A stretch of 64,000 bases of DNA from Flaveria trinervia (lineage: Eukaryota > Streptophyta > Magnoliopsida > Asterales > Asteraceae). Both the position numbers and the translations under genes were made by a program. The number at the start of each line of letters is the position of its first letter. Within the stretch, counting starts at the first letter, position 1. Location of the stretch: assembly GCA_025506515.1 (NCBI GenBank), contig CM046444.1, positions 77,185,533 to 77,249,532 on the forward strand, given 5' to 3'. Below, piece by piece: positions 11,148-21,920 of this stretch. The notes under the pieces were generated by a model. It was not told the origin of the DNA, searched no databases, and saw only the letters and a list, made by a program, of their open reading frames with translations.

Positions 11148-12364
11148 TTAAGGATATGGTATTTGACCCCGAGGAACAAAATACGCAGGAGATTGAAGGG
11201 GTGATGAAGGACTAAAACCAGCAGAATGTTTCCCTTTGGATTGTGAATTGTTATTTGGAAAAGTCAAAAAGGGTGCAGAGGTGTTAGATCCAGTTGATCT
11301 ACACTCTCTTGCAAAATGTCCAAGCCTGTGGCATTTGTGACATTTCAACTTGCTCTTGTCAAAACCGACTTTGGTTTTATCAGAGAGTCTAGGAAATTTC
11401 CTGTGAGTTCTCTTGTAGAATTTCTGAGATCTGATATTGATCAAGGCCATTTGGCTCAAAATATCCATCTCTTCTAAATCATCATCAGCAATGCCCTTCA
11501 AATCATCCATGATAAAGCATAGATTGTCACTATTATTACCAGAATGACAATCAACACTCACAAAGGCATGATTAGAATTGTTTGAGGTGAAATCAATATG
11601 CTCATCATAGTGGCATTCTGATCCTGCATACTCTGACTCATGACTTACCAAGGCAGTGTTTCCTGGTACAAAGTCATCAGTGAGCTTTCCAGATGATGAC
11701 AGTTTTCGTTTCCGTTCTATCTCTCTCTCAAATGTGAGCAATTTCCCAGGGTGAGAGATAGTTTGTCCAAATTTGCACCGGAGCGTAGGACAATAGTATA
11801 TGTGTCCCATCTCTTAGGCAGTGATCTGTGAAATCTGTTATTCATCTGGCTATTGGTGTACTCATGTTTGACCATTTTTAATTCAGAGATCAAATAAGAG
11901 AACCGCTCAAACTGATGAGTCAATGTCTCACCCTTCCTATGAGAGAATGTCTCATATTGTTGGGCAAGGATTTCTCTATTATTCGCAAAGACCTCATCTG
12001 TTCCTCCAAATTGTTCTTTCAAGGCATTCCAGAGGTCATGGGCAGTTTCATAATGCATTAGTCCAGAATAGATTTCATTGGGTAGTGCCATGGCCAGAAT
12101 TCCATGGGCTTTTGCATCAATCTCAAATAATTTCTTATCCTCATCTGAGTATTGCTCCCTCCTTTTCAGAACCATTTGATTGGTTTCCGGGTTATTCACC
12201 ATAGGCTTGTGTGGACCATGTACCACTGTTGTCCAACAACCTGAGCTATTAACAGACAGGTGATGGAGCATTCGTCATTACCATATGTTATACTCACTCC
12301 TAACCAGCATTGGAGGCTTGGTTGAGGAACCCGTATTGTGAGGATCATTGGAAGGAGTAGTCAT
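11148..12364 (-). pseudogene. Truncated gag of element E
   Basis: Gag is the particle-forming protein that binds element RNA. The start ATG is at 12362-12364, context ACTACTCC downstream, as in F and G. The N part includes EIDAKAHGILAMALPNE and the NNREILAQQYETF stretch of the UBN2-type gag domain. The first zinc knuckle, CHKCHRLGHFAREC, lies at about 11300-11340. A TAA replaces a codon after NIW near 12270, and a frame change lies near 11740. The reading stops after YFVPRGQ, about 45 codons past the knuckle, where the deletion to the third ORF begins. The coiled coil and second knuckle of full-length gag are gone. Confidence 0.85.
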
Positions 12365-12596
12365 TTTAGGTTCAAATACAATTTAATTCAAGCTTTTAAA
12401 AGATTTTACACAGACCACAACAGACTCAATGAAAACCAAGAATAAATCTCAGGATGAATGACCAAAAACACAGAAAATTCAATCTCTATAACCGTTTCTT
12501 GCAAAAATGCTAATTCAATCAAACTTGGATCTTGGATAGCAGTTTCAATGATCAATTATTAGATCGATCAATGATGAACAAGGCTCTGATACCATT
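12365..12596 (-). promoter_or_regulatory. Element E leader with primer binding site
   Basis: Plus-strand GCTCTGATACCA at 12583-12594 is the reverse complement of TGGTATCAGAGC, the tRNA-iMet primer site, two bases from the 5' LTR. The remaining leader is non-coding and matches the leaders of F and G. Confidence 0.9.
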
Positions 12597-13491
12597 TGAC
12601 AGGATCACTGATCTCAAGTTTGATGGATTAGAGTGTAACGCAGCGGAATAAGAACAAGAATTAGACAAATTATAGCAAGAATTTGATATTCGTATTATTA
12701 AGAACAAATACGGTTGTAACGAGAGAATATATTTCTGTGAAAAGGAATGTTTCAATTATATCAAATGTTTCTGCTCAATCATTCACATCTTACAATTAGG
12801 TTCACACTCCTTATATAGAGTGAAATCACTGCTGATATCACGGGATAGTGACATCTGGCAGATTTATTACAAAAATAACTAACACTTAACAAACTACTGA
12901 AATGTTCACAACTACTAAGAATATATCAGAGAGTGCTAAGCACAAAATATAAAACTACTGATGCTAAACTACTAAAACTAAACTACTGAAACTAAACTAC
13001 TGAAACTAAAAACATAGAACTACTGAAACTAAAAACATAGAACTACTGATAAACACAACTACTGAAGATGTACTCTTCAGCTGTTGTGACAAACTACTGA
13101 AACTTCGGCACTTGGTCTTCAGACTTGAACTTCAGACGTTTCATCAGCTGATGACTTCAGTAGATGTCATCAGCTGATGTCTTCAGTCTTTGTCTTCAGA
13201 CTTTGTACATCAGTTGTTGATCTTCAGCACTTGTGGACTCTTCAGCTGTTGAACTTCAGTACTTTGGTCTTCAGCTTCAGCACTTGTATTCTTCAGCTGT
13301 GGACCTTCAGTACTTTGGTCTTCAGCTGCAGCACTTGTGTTCTTCAGCTGTTGACCTTCAGTACTTTGGTCTTCAGCTGTTGAAGTCTTCAGTACTTGAT
13401 CTTCAGCTGTTGAAGTCTTCAGCACTTGTCGAACTGCTGATCCGGCTTAAAGGTTTTTCTGATCTAGCTCATTGGTTCTTTTGGTCTAACA
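12597..13491 (-). repeat. 5' LTR of element E (895 bp)
   Basis: It pairs with 7650-8538. A CACTC/GAGTG inverted repeat flanks the TATA box at 12805-12822. Repeats of ACTACTGAAACTAAA near 12960-13040 are expanded relative to the 3' LTR, and about 30 bases near 13440 (the AGCAGTTGTTGTGATATCATG part) are missing. The last bases read GGTCTAACA. Confidence 0.92.
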
Positions 13492-13639
13492 ACATGCCAC
13501 CTTTCTAGATTTGTGGTGTATGTCCAAGACAAGATGGATCTTCCCGATGCTAGAGGAGCTATTGAAGTTAGAGTTGATTGAGCGTTCACTGGCTGCACAT
13601 CCTCAGGCTATTCTGATTCATCCTGAGGTTCAAAGGGGA

Positions 13640-16600
13640 TTAAGGCTTCTTCTTCTTCTTAGACTTTGGTTTAGAAGCCATCCTTTTCCGTCTCTTTCCA
13701 AATTTTAACTGAGAATACTGGCCTGCAGCACTAGATTGATCTTCACTGTCTTTCTCAGTTGGGACTTCCTCTCTGTCAGGTTCAGATGGAGAAGGAGGTT
13801 GACCCTGTTGTGGATCAGAAGATGAAGCTTGCTGAGCATTAGTAGGAGGTCCAGGTTGTGTTGTGTCTGTTTGTTCAACCTTAACCTCCACTTCAGGTGG
13901 GGCCTGACTTGGAGTGGAGTGTAAGTCAGTGAGCTCTCCACTCTTAATCTTCTACTTGATTACCCTGATATGCTCATCCATAGTGGATAGAGACATGTGT
14001 CCAAGTTTCCTTCCGAAGAATCCATACAGCTTCAAGAAGCTCATCATCCTCTGCCTATCAGCAGACTTCTTCATGCTCTTTAGGATGATGGCTCTTGACT
14101 TTGCAGCTTCTTCCCTCAGCTTCTTCTTTGTTGTCTTTCTTTCCTTGACTAACTCAAGCTCAAGTTGTTTTAAGTACTCAAACTCAACATAGTCATAAGG
14201 TAAGGGAAGGAGTGCATCTGCCTGATAGAGGCCTGTGGCACTCAGGTAGTTAATCATCTTGATTTTGTCTTCTTCCTTATCTACCTGAGGTTCTTGTTGA
14301 ATCACATCCTCTTGTTCAGGACTTTCTTGAAATGGTGAGAGGGTAGGCATACCTTTCTACAGTCTTTTTCTTCTTCTCTCTTCTTTGACTTGTACTAGAA
14401 GTTCTGCATCTTGTGCCTCCTTCTTCTCTCTTGATCTTTCCAGATCAACCAGCTCATTTATTCACCCAAGGGGAGAGAAATGACACTATCTATGTCATAG
14501 TTCCTAGTCTGTAGATAGTTGATCCTGACTGCCCTTAACTCATCATTCTGAGTATCTGGTCTGGGCCAGCCCTGATTGCAGACTCCATGAGTCTTGGAGA
14601 CTCAGTAGAGGAACTTTCTCCCCTTAGCCTCTTTTTCCACTCTCTCTCCTCCTCCTTAATCTCCTCAATCTCCTCAGATGTCATCTTTCTTTTCCCTTTG
14701 TCACTCACAGACCTTTGTGACTCAGGGTAGAGAGAGCTTTGGCCTTCATTGCTCGTTGCAGCATCTGAGCTTAGGCCAAAGAGAGGTTAAGAAGCACCTT
14801 CACCAGCAGGTGTCTTAAAAGGAATATGGATCTCTGCTAGTTAGAGATGATAAACAGGGCTCTCAGGTTCTGTCACTGGCCTTCAGTCAAGGTTTCCCCT
14901 ATGAAGCTAATCTTAGGGTCTGCCTCAACATCCAGTTGACCAATGACATTGCCTGATTGCCTTAGTCTCCTTCTTAGACTGAACTCTACAATGATCCTGT
15001 CTTGGATTCTTCTAGCCAGTCTGTGCTTGTCTTGATTGGCTTGTGTTGACAGGTGGCATGTTGACTAGATCCAGACCTTCATAGTAATCCAGGTTCAGAA
15101 AATTAAAGACTTCTTGCTGTCCTTGAACTCTTATGATAATGAGGGCTGACCTGTTGTTGTCATACCTCCACCCAATAATGTGATTGAAGGATGATGAAGT
15201 GACATAGCCCTCGGTATCCCATCCTCAAACAGACTTTGTATGAAGGAGTCTATGTAGTCCATATCATGTGAACTAGAGGAGGTTGCTGAGAATGCACAAT
15301 TGCAAGTGAGGATGGTGAGTCCTCAATGTCCATTCTTTCAGAGGAACTCCCAGGTTTGTGCCTGGAATGACTTTCTCCCCCTTTTTGGTAGCATCACCCA
15401 CTTGTAGAGGTGAGCTGGAGGATAGGTCAATCACATCCACAGTTCTTATGTTCGTTGAGCTCTCCTTAAGGGTCTCCCAGCTAGTTTTTCCTTAAGATAT
15501 GAAATCTCAAGTTGCTGATCATTGATCCTGTTTTGTAAGGTAGTCACCTGAGATTCAAGGTTACTGACCTTTGAGGCTTGGTAAGTGCATGTTTTAGATA
15601 GTTTTTGCACTTTTAGTCTCAGATCCCCCTCATCTTCATGAGAATAAACACTGGAGGTGGAGAAGATTGGACCAGATTCCTTTCTCTCATGACCAGTTCT
15701 AGGTTCTTGGCTACTAGATTTCCTCTGCTCACTGGCAGTCTCAGTTGAGATGTCAGTGGGCTGAGTTACCCTGGTTGAGGTCTTAATGATGTAACCACTT
15801 TTAGAAGTGAGAGCCTCTTCCATATGGATTTCTTAACAGGTTCAGTAGTGTCCACCTCAGTTGTAGGTGACTATGTGGGATAGATGTAGGAGACTCAGTA
15901 GTACTCATCTCTCTTTGAGTAGAGGGAAAGAAGAGAGATTCATTATACTCACTGAAACCTATATCTTCATCAATATAGAAGTCAAGGTTGGGAATGGGTT
16001 GGTTAAGATCTATAGGCTGCGGATGGTAACTATCCCTTGAAGGTTGATCACTTGAGTGTTGAGACTCAGAGTGATGGCTTAAGACAGTAGGGCTAATGAG
16101 CTCATCAGGCTAAGCATGAGGAATCTCAACACTGATTCTTGAAGAGATGGGAGTGGTCTGCTCCTTGGGAGAAGTGGGAGCTCCTGTGCACTTCTTCCTG
16201 TATGGGTGAGTGTATGGGGACCTCCACAGACTGAATAGTCTGAGCAGGGGTTCGTTCGTATTTTCATTGGTAGTGATGGATATTTGAGGCTGTCTGGGTG
16301 GTTGGGAAGTAGCAGGTATGGGTTCAACACTAGCTTATGCTACTAGGTTGTCACCTTGAACAATGAGCTCTAACGTTTTTCGGACTAGGGCTGTTTCTAC
16401 CACAGAGAATCCAACATGACTTTTCAATATTTTAAAGATGTCGGGCTTCATCTGTCCCATTTAAGAATGTTACCTGTTTCCTTAACTGTGAGCCCCGTTC
16501 ACAGTTAAGAATGTACTGGACATATCTTGGAAACATGTAATATTCTAAGGAGTCTAAATTAGCAAGCAAATTTGTATAAACAAACTGAGAGTACCTGAAC

Positions 16601-17110
16601 TTGACTCCTTGAACCATTCTATGGACTATGAAGGAGAGATCTTCAGGAATCTGGTCCCATCCACCATGCTTGTTTCATAAGCTGCGGATGACCACATGGA
16701 GCAGGAATCTCCATTGGGATGAGACCTTCCCTTTCCTGAAGGTCTTTACAGAGAAATCTCCGTCATACCCCATCTGCTCAAAGGAATGATTAAACTTCCT
16801 TTGGAAAGATCACCTCACCTTCTTCTATCATCCAGCTGAAGATGTCTGCTGATGATGGCCGAGTGATGAAGATTGTTCTCCCCTGCACTGTGGCTGACAG
16901 TGCCTTCTCCCCATCCATAATGACCTCTGGCAGGTCTTCTAGAATTCAAGCAACTGATCCTCATTGATGTAGGATCAATGGTGAGGGAGGTGAAGTAGTT
17001 CGACAGAGACAAGAAACGACAAACCTCTGAGAAATGAGGATCTTTCTCAGAGCGTAACAGAGCAACTTGATTGTGTTGTCTGTGTAGCTATATGGCAAAG
17101 TTGGGATCAT
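13640..17110 (-). pseudogene. Third ORF of element D, broken
   Basis: The putative start ATG is at 17108-17110, about 129 bases after a TATA box. N-terminal pieces include EKDPHFSEV, LSNYFTSLTIDP and further on FRYSQFVYTNLLANLDSLEY and MFPRYVQYILNC, which resemble the N-terminal domain of the F/G third ORF in layout. Then come a Ser/Thr/Pro-rich region, a heptad-like coil (15446-15823, with SNLESQVTTLQNR), a Lys/Glu-rich coil (13952-14350) and a basic tail KPKSKKKKKP ending at 13640. Many frameshifts and stops break it. Sequence is far from F/G, so this is a second subfamily. No signal peptide or membrane segment is seen. The product is unknown. Confidence 0.7.
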
Positions 17111-17238
17111 TTCTGTGAGCAGGTTGGCTATTTTGAAGTAGGTTAAGCGAAGAAGAGAAGAAAGAAATTTCAGAGAGAAATTTGGGTTTTTAGGTTTGGA
17201 GGAAGAACAGATGATAGAAAAAGGGGGAAACCGTTGGG

Positions 17239-17244
17239 TTTATA
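17239..17244 (-). promoter_or_regulatory. TATA box upstream of the D third ORF
   Basis: The minus strand reads CTCACATATAAACCC here. It lies between the hairpin array and the third-ORF ATG at 17110, so a transcript starting about 30 bases downstream would have a leader near 100 bases. Elements F and G have TATA boxes at the matching place. The promoter role is inferred. Confidence 0.5.
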
Positions 17245-17339
17245 TGTGAGAGGGATTTCAGATAAAGTTTGATGAAAGAGGATAAACTTTGAAATCCGGA
17301 TGTCAGTCCCACCTCTGAAAAAGTAGTTTACTTTTTGCT

Positions 17340-17700
17340 CAAAAAGTAGTTTTCTTGGAAGTCAAAAAGCTTCCGAAGGTTAATTATCTTCGGAAGTTTT
17401 ATTAAAAGCTTCCGAAGCTAAAATGACTTCGGAAGAATTTCCTGATAGATTTGAAAATTTTGCTTCGGAAGAAAATTTAAAGCTTGAGTGCTTTGTGTGT
17501 AAACAGATAAAGCTTCCGAGATATATTTTGCTTCGGAAGTAAATGGTCCTTAAATTTAGTAAGTGTCTGAGACAAACATTTAACTTCGGAAGATAATTTT
17601 GAAAACTCTCCAAAGGTAAACTTAGGCAGTTATTTAATTTGAAGGCATGATTTACTTCCAAAGTTAAAACCAAAACTTCCGAAGTATCTGAAAATTTTAA
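17340..17700 (-). repeat. Hairpin array CTTCCGAAG/CTTCGGAAG (element D)
   Basis: Between pol and the third ORF are repeated 9-bp inverted pairs. Clear hairpins are 17370-17396 and 17409-17435, each with 9-bp arms and a 9-base loop and starting 39 bp apart, and 17513-17539 with one mismatch and the same loop length. Further half-sites follow to about 17690. The same motif occurs in U3 of D's LTRs. No ORF crosses the array convincingly. Confidence 0.8.
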
Positions 17701-17894
17701 AAAATCTAAGGAATGTCTTCAAAAAGAAATTTTCATCCAAAGAAAACATGAGCTTATGAAAGTGATGAACTAGACAACTTAGGACACACCTATTTTAAGA
17801 AATAATAAGAATTAGTTTTAAGAAAAGCTTACTCAAGGTTTATCATCCCAATAGTTGATATAAGATACTTAAATCTCTGTTCATCAAAAGCCTT

Positions 17895-18130
17895 TATAAA
17901 CAGATCAGCATATTGTTTATCTGTGTGAACCTTGACTAGTTTCCTTTTTCATAGTTTTCTCCTATTAAATGATACCTGATATTGATCTGCTTTGTCCTTG
18001 AGTGCTACACAGGGTTCTCTGTGATTGGATAGCACTGTTGTTGTCTATGTGAATTGAGATAGCACTGTTGTTATCTATGTGATTGGGATCATCATATTGT
18101 TCATCTGTGTGAACCTTGACTAGTTTAATT
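17895..18130 (-). repeat. Short duplication at the end of D RNase H
   Basis: The block containing CATCTGTGTGAACCTTGACT occurs at about 17905-17945 and again at 18095-18130 with small differences. Between them AGCACTGTTGTT(G/A)TCTATGTG also occurs twice (about 18028 and 18061). The repeated protein reading is HIDNNSAI, twice within 13 residues. Confidence 0.75.
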
Positions 18131-20163
18131 AATCCTTTTTCATAGTCCAACATCTGATTTTGAATCAAAAGTACTTGAGCATAGCAACATGCAACAGCAA
18201 TGTATTTAGCTTCAACAGTTGATGCAGAGACACCGTATTGTTTCTTGCATTGCCATGAGACAATCCTTCCACGAAGAAATTGACATCCCCTAGATGTAAA
18301 CTTTGCAGTCATGTTGCAACCACCATAATCACTATCTGTATAGGCATACAGTTTAAAGTCAGAATTCTTGGGATACCATAGGACAAGTGTTGATGCACCC
18401 TTAAGGTATCTTAGAATCCTCTTGACAGTGATAAGGTGAGACATCTTAGGGTTGGCTTAATATCTTGTACAAATACATGTAGCAAACATGATATCAGGCC
18501 TGCTAGCAGTAAGATACATAAGAGACCTAATCATAGCCCTTTATAAATGCTCATCTACACATTCCCCCTCAAGATCAGAACCAAGAGACTGGTTTCTGGC
18601 TATGGGTGTCTTAGAAATCTTACAGTCAATCATATTAAACCTCTTGAGTATGTCCTGAACATACTTTGACTGACTTATGAAGATGCCATCTTCAACTTGC
18701 TTCACTTGAATTCCCAGAAAGAAATTGAGTTCCCCCATGGCACTCATTTCAAATTTGTCTTTCATCAGCTTCTCAAAGTCTTTACAAAGATTTGGATTAG
18801 TTGAACCAAAGATGATGTCATCCATATATACTTGAACTAGCAATATGTCTTTCCCTTGTCCTTTGATGAAGAGAGTTCAATCTATAGTACCCCTCCTGTA
18901 TCCATGTTTATAGAGATACTCAGACAGTGTCTCATACCACTTCCCGGGTGCCTGATGCAGCCCATATAGAGCTTTGTCAAGCTTGCAGACATGATCAGGA
19001 TGGTCAGGATCTACAAAACCAGGTGGCTGTTTGACATAAACCTCTTCATCTATCACTCCATACAAAAAGGCACACTTTACATGAAGTTGAAAAACCTTGA
19101 ATTTCTTGGATGCAGCAAATGCCAGGAATATCCTAACAGCTTCTAATCTTGCCACTGGAGCAAAGACATCAGTGTAGTCAATCCCTTCTTCTTGTGTGTA
19201 TCCTTGAACAACCAGTCTAGCTTTGTTCTTGATCATGATGCCTCTATCATCCTTCTTGTTCCTAAACACCCATTTGGTTCCAATGGTAGTCTTCCCACAA
19301 GGAAGAGGACAATGGTTCCAAACTTTTTGCCTTTTGAATTGAAGCAGCTCTTGTTGCATAGCTTCAACCCAACTTCCATCCTTTATAGCTTCATCAACTT
19401 TCTTTGGCTCTATTTGGGATAGAAAAAAGAGTGAAGACAAACATTTGCTTCATGGGCTTGTCCTCTTGTCTTTACCCCTGAGATAACATCTCCAATGATG
19501 TTTGTGGTAGGGTGAGACTTGTGGATCCTAAGCTGATGGGTCATAACAAGTTGTTGAGAAAGATCTAAATTTGAGAATTTTAGATCTGGCATAGATGTTT
19601 CTCCACCACATCAGCACACTTTTCAAGTGAAACTTGATCCAAGCAGTGTATGACATCACTGATGTTCTCATCTGTGGTGTGGTTAGTGGCATCAAGAAAT
19701 TCTTGGTCACTGTCACCATCACCATTGTTGTCTTCCATAGTTGAGGTGTTCTTATCTGGTTGTAGAGTCTCTGAGCTGGAATTTGAAGGCATACGAGATG
19801 TATCAGCTGAAATTGTCATTGTAAGGCTGATAGAAACCTCATTTGCAGAAGTGGTCCAACTGGAGCTAAGGATATGTGTCTTGAAGATCTTCCTAGCTCA
19901 ATTCTTGGATCAGGATCATCTGTATTCAAATTTTCTGCAGATCCTGAAACATTCTCACAAGATTTGTTAAAACAGTTGGTAACCAAATCAAGATCAAACA
20001 ACCAATCTGGACCAGAACCAGTAACACAAGGTGTGGATTCATTGAAAGTCACATTGGCTGACTCCTCAACAATTATAGTTCTAAGATTGTACACTCTATA
20101 AGCCTGCTTGGGAAGAGTATCCAATAGAGTGTCCATCATCTGATTTCTTAGCAAACTTGGCAA

Positions 20164-21206
20164 TTTGATCTTTGGTATTCAGATGGTGCAAGGACATCCA
20201 AATGACCTGAGAAAACCAATGAAAGGTCTCCTCTTGTGTGCCAAAGTTCATAAGGAGTCTTGCCATGAGTCTTAACTACTAAAACTCTGTTTTGCACATA
20301 GTAGGCAGTGTTGACTGCTTTGCCCAGAAGGTGATGGGCAGTTAGAGTCAGAAAACATGTTCTTGCTTGCGCTTCAATCAGTGTCCTGTTTCTCCTCTCA
20401 GCAACATCGTTTTGCTGAGGAGTCCTGGGAGCATTAAACTATCTTGTAATACCCTCTTCATCACATAATGTTTCAAGGATATGGTTCTTAAATTCGGTTC
20501 CTTGCCACATCTTATGATCTTGAACTTGTGATCTGATTGATTATCAATCTTTAAGATGAAATTCTTTAGAATCTCAGGAGTCTCATCCTTAGTTCTAAGA
20601 AAGAAAACCCAAGTGAATCTTGTAAAGTCATCTGTGATCACTAGATGACAATTTGATCTTTGGTATTCAAGATGGTTAAAGTGAATCTTCTATGAAAGAA
20701 AACCCAAGTGAATCAGCAAACTTGGCAATTTGATCTTTGGTATTCAAGATGGTGCAAGGACATCCAAATGACCTGAGAAACCATGAAAGGTCTCCTCTTG
20801 TGCCAAAGTTCATAAGGAGTCTTGCCATGAGTCTTAACTCAAAACTCTGTTCTGCACATAGTAGGCAGTGTTGACTGCCTTTGCCCAGAAGGTGATGGAC
20901 AGTTTAGAGTCAGACAACATGGTTCTTGCAGCTTCAATCAGTGTCCTGTTTCTCCTCTCAGCAACATCGTTTTGCTGAGGAGGCCTGGGAGCACTAAACT
21001 ATCTTGTAATACCCTCTTCATCACAGAATGTTTCAAGGATATGGTTCTTAAATTCGGTTCCTTGCCAAATCTTATGATCTTGAACTTGTGATCTGATTGA
21101 TTATCAATCTTTAAGATGAAATTCTTTAGAATCTCAGGAGTCTCATCCTTAGTTCTAAGAAAGAAAACCCAAGTGAATCTTGTAAAGTCATCTGTGATCA
21201 CTAGAC
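20164..21206 (-). repeat. Tandem duplication of an integrase segment in D
   Basis: Two copies of about 480 bp, 20164-20644 and 20731-21206, start TTTGATCTTTGGTATTCA and end GTGATCACTAGA. They are nearly identical apart from short indels. The 86-base spacer holds scrambled pieces of the same sequence, including another TTTGATCTTTGGTATTCA. It repeats the coding part for the integrase middle and TDDFTRFTW, so pol could not be read through normally. Confidence 0.9.
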
Positions 21207-21888
21207 AGTATAAGGTCCTTCCTAAACTCATTACACTGGTGGCGCCAAAGAGATCCATATGTAATAAGTGTAAGGGAGTAGTGATTGAGTTCTTTTCCTT
21301 AGGCTTGTGAGATACCTTATGTTGCTTCCCTTTCAGGCATGCAACACAGTGGGCATCACTGGTAAACTCTTTCTTTGGCATTCCAGTTACCAAGTCTTGC
21401 TTAATGAACATATTCATGTTCTTAAATTTTACATGGCACATTATTTTATGCCATAGGAAAGACTCATCACTATTGGCTTTAGACAGAAAGCATGAAACTT
21501 CTCTAGAGGGAAAGGTTTCTTGCAAATCCATCTTGTACATGTTTCCTTTCCTGGGGCTCTAAGCAGGATATGCTCATGAGGAATGACCACACCAGGCTTA
21601 AGAACAATGCACTCATGCTCAGTAAAGAGCATGTTATGACTCTGATCAAAAAATTGAGATACACTAAGAAGATTATATCTAAGCTCCTTTACAAAGTTTA
21701 CTTTTTCTATGCTAAGCTTACCATTTGTGACCTTGCCCCTACCAGAAATGTAACCACCTTCATCTCCTCCAAAAGCAACAAGTCCTCCTCATCCTTTCAA
21801 TGTTCTGGAGTAGTGACCTATTGCCAGTCATGTGCCTGGAGCAGCCACTATCTACGATCCACACATTTCTGTCTGTCTTCAGTTGTTC

Positions 21889-21920
21889 CTACACAAAAGG
21901 GAATGATTAGTTACATCAGG
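21889..21920 (-). promoter_or_regulatory. gag-pol junction of D: stops and 3'-splice-like site
   Basis: Gag ends KAWVS and TGA (21916-21918). In the same frame follow TAA and TAG, then protease. The minus strand has GTAACTAATCATTC, then CCTTTTGTGTAG before GAACAAC, which resembles a branch point and a T-rich 3' splice site with its AG at 21889-21890. G and F have a comparable arrangement. The donor is not identified. Confidence 0.4.

Larger units (their letters stand above)
7650..13491 (-). mobile_element. Element E: pol-deleted Sirevirus-like derivative (5.8 kb)
   Basis: E has two LTRs (7650-8538 and 12597-13491), a tRNA-iMet primer site, a polypurine tract and a perfect 5-bp duplication ACATG at 7645-7649 and 13492-13496. 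Inside are only the first part of gag and the second part of the third ORF. Protease, integrase, RT, RNase H, the rest of gag and the N-terminal domain of the third ORF are missing. It thus looks like an internal deletion derivative of a G/F-type element that would have needed another element's enzymes to move. Confidence 0.92.
17829..21915 (-). pseudogene. pol of element D (protease, integrase, RT, RNase H), broken
   Basis: In order on the minus strand: aspartic protease WIVDSGC (about 21840-21855); GAG-pre-integrase with an HHCC-type zinc site ending CVACLKGKQHK; integrase core starting LLHMDLFG and TDDFTRFTWVFF; a segment GSGPDWLFDLD; RT (18541-19440) with GTKWVFRNK, the motif A site, LDKALYGL and YMDDIIFGS; RNase H (17965-18444) with YTDSDYGG and STVEAKYIA; pol ends in GMINLE and a TAA at 17829-17831. 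RT motif A reads FQLHVKCAF where the family has FQMDVKSAF, so a catalytic Asp is His. An integrase segment is duplicated (20164-21206) and a smaller duplication lies at 17895-18130. Multiple frameshifts make it inactive. Confidence 0.88.
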
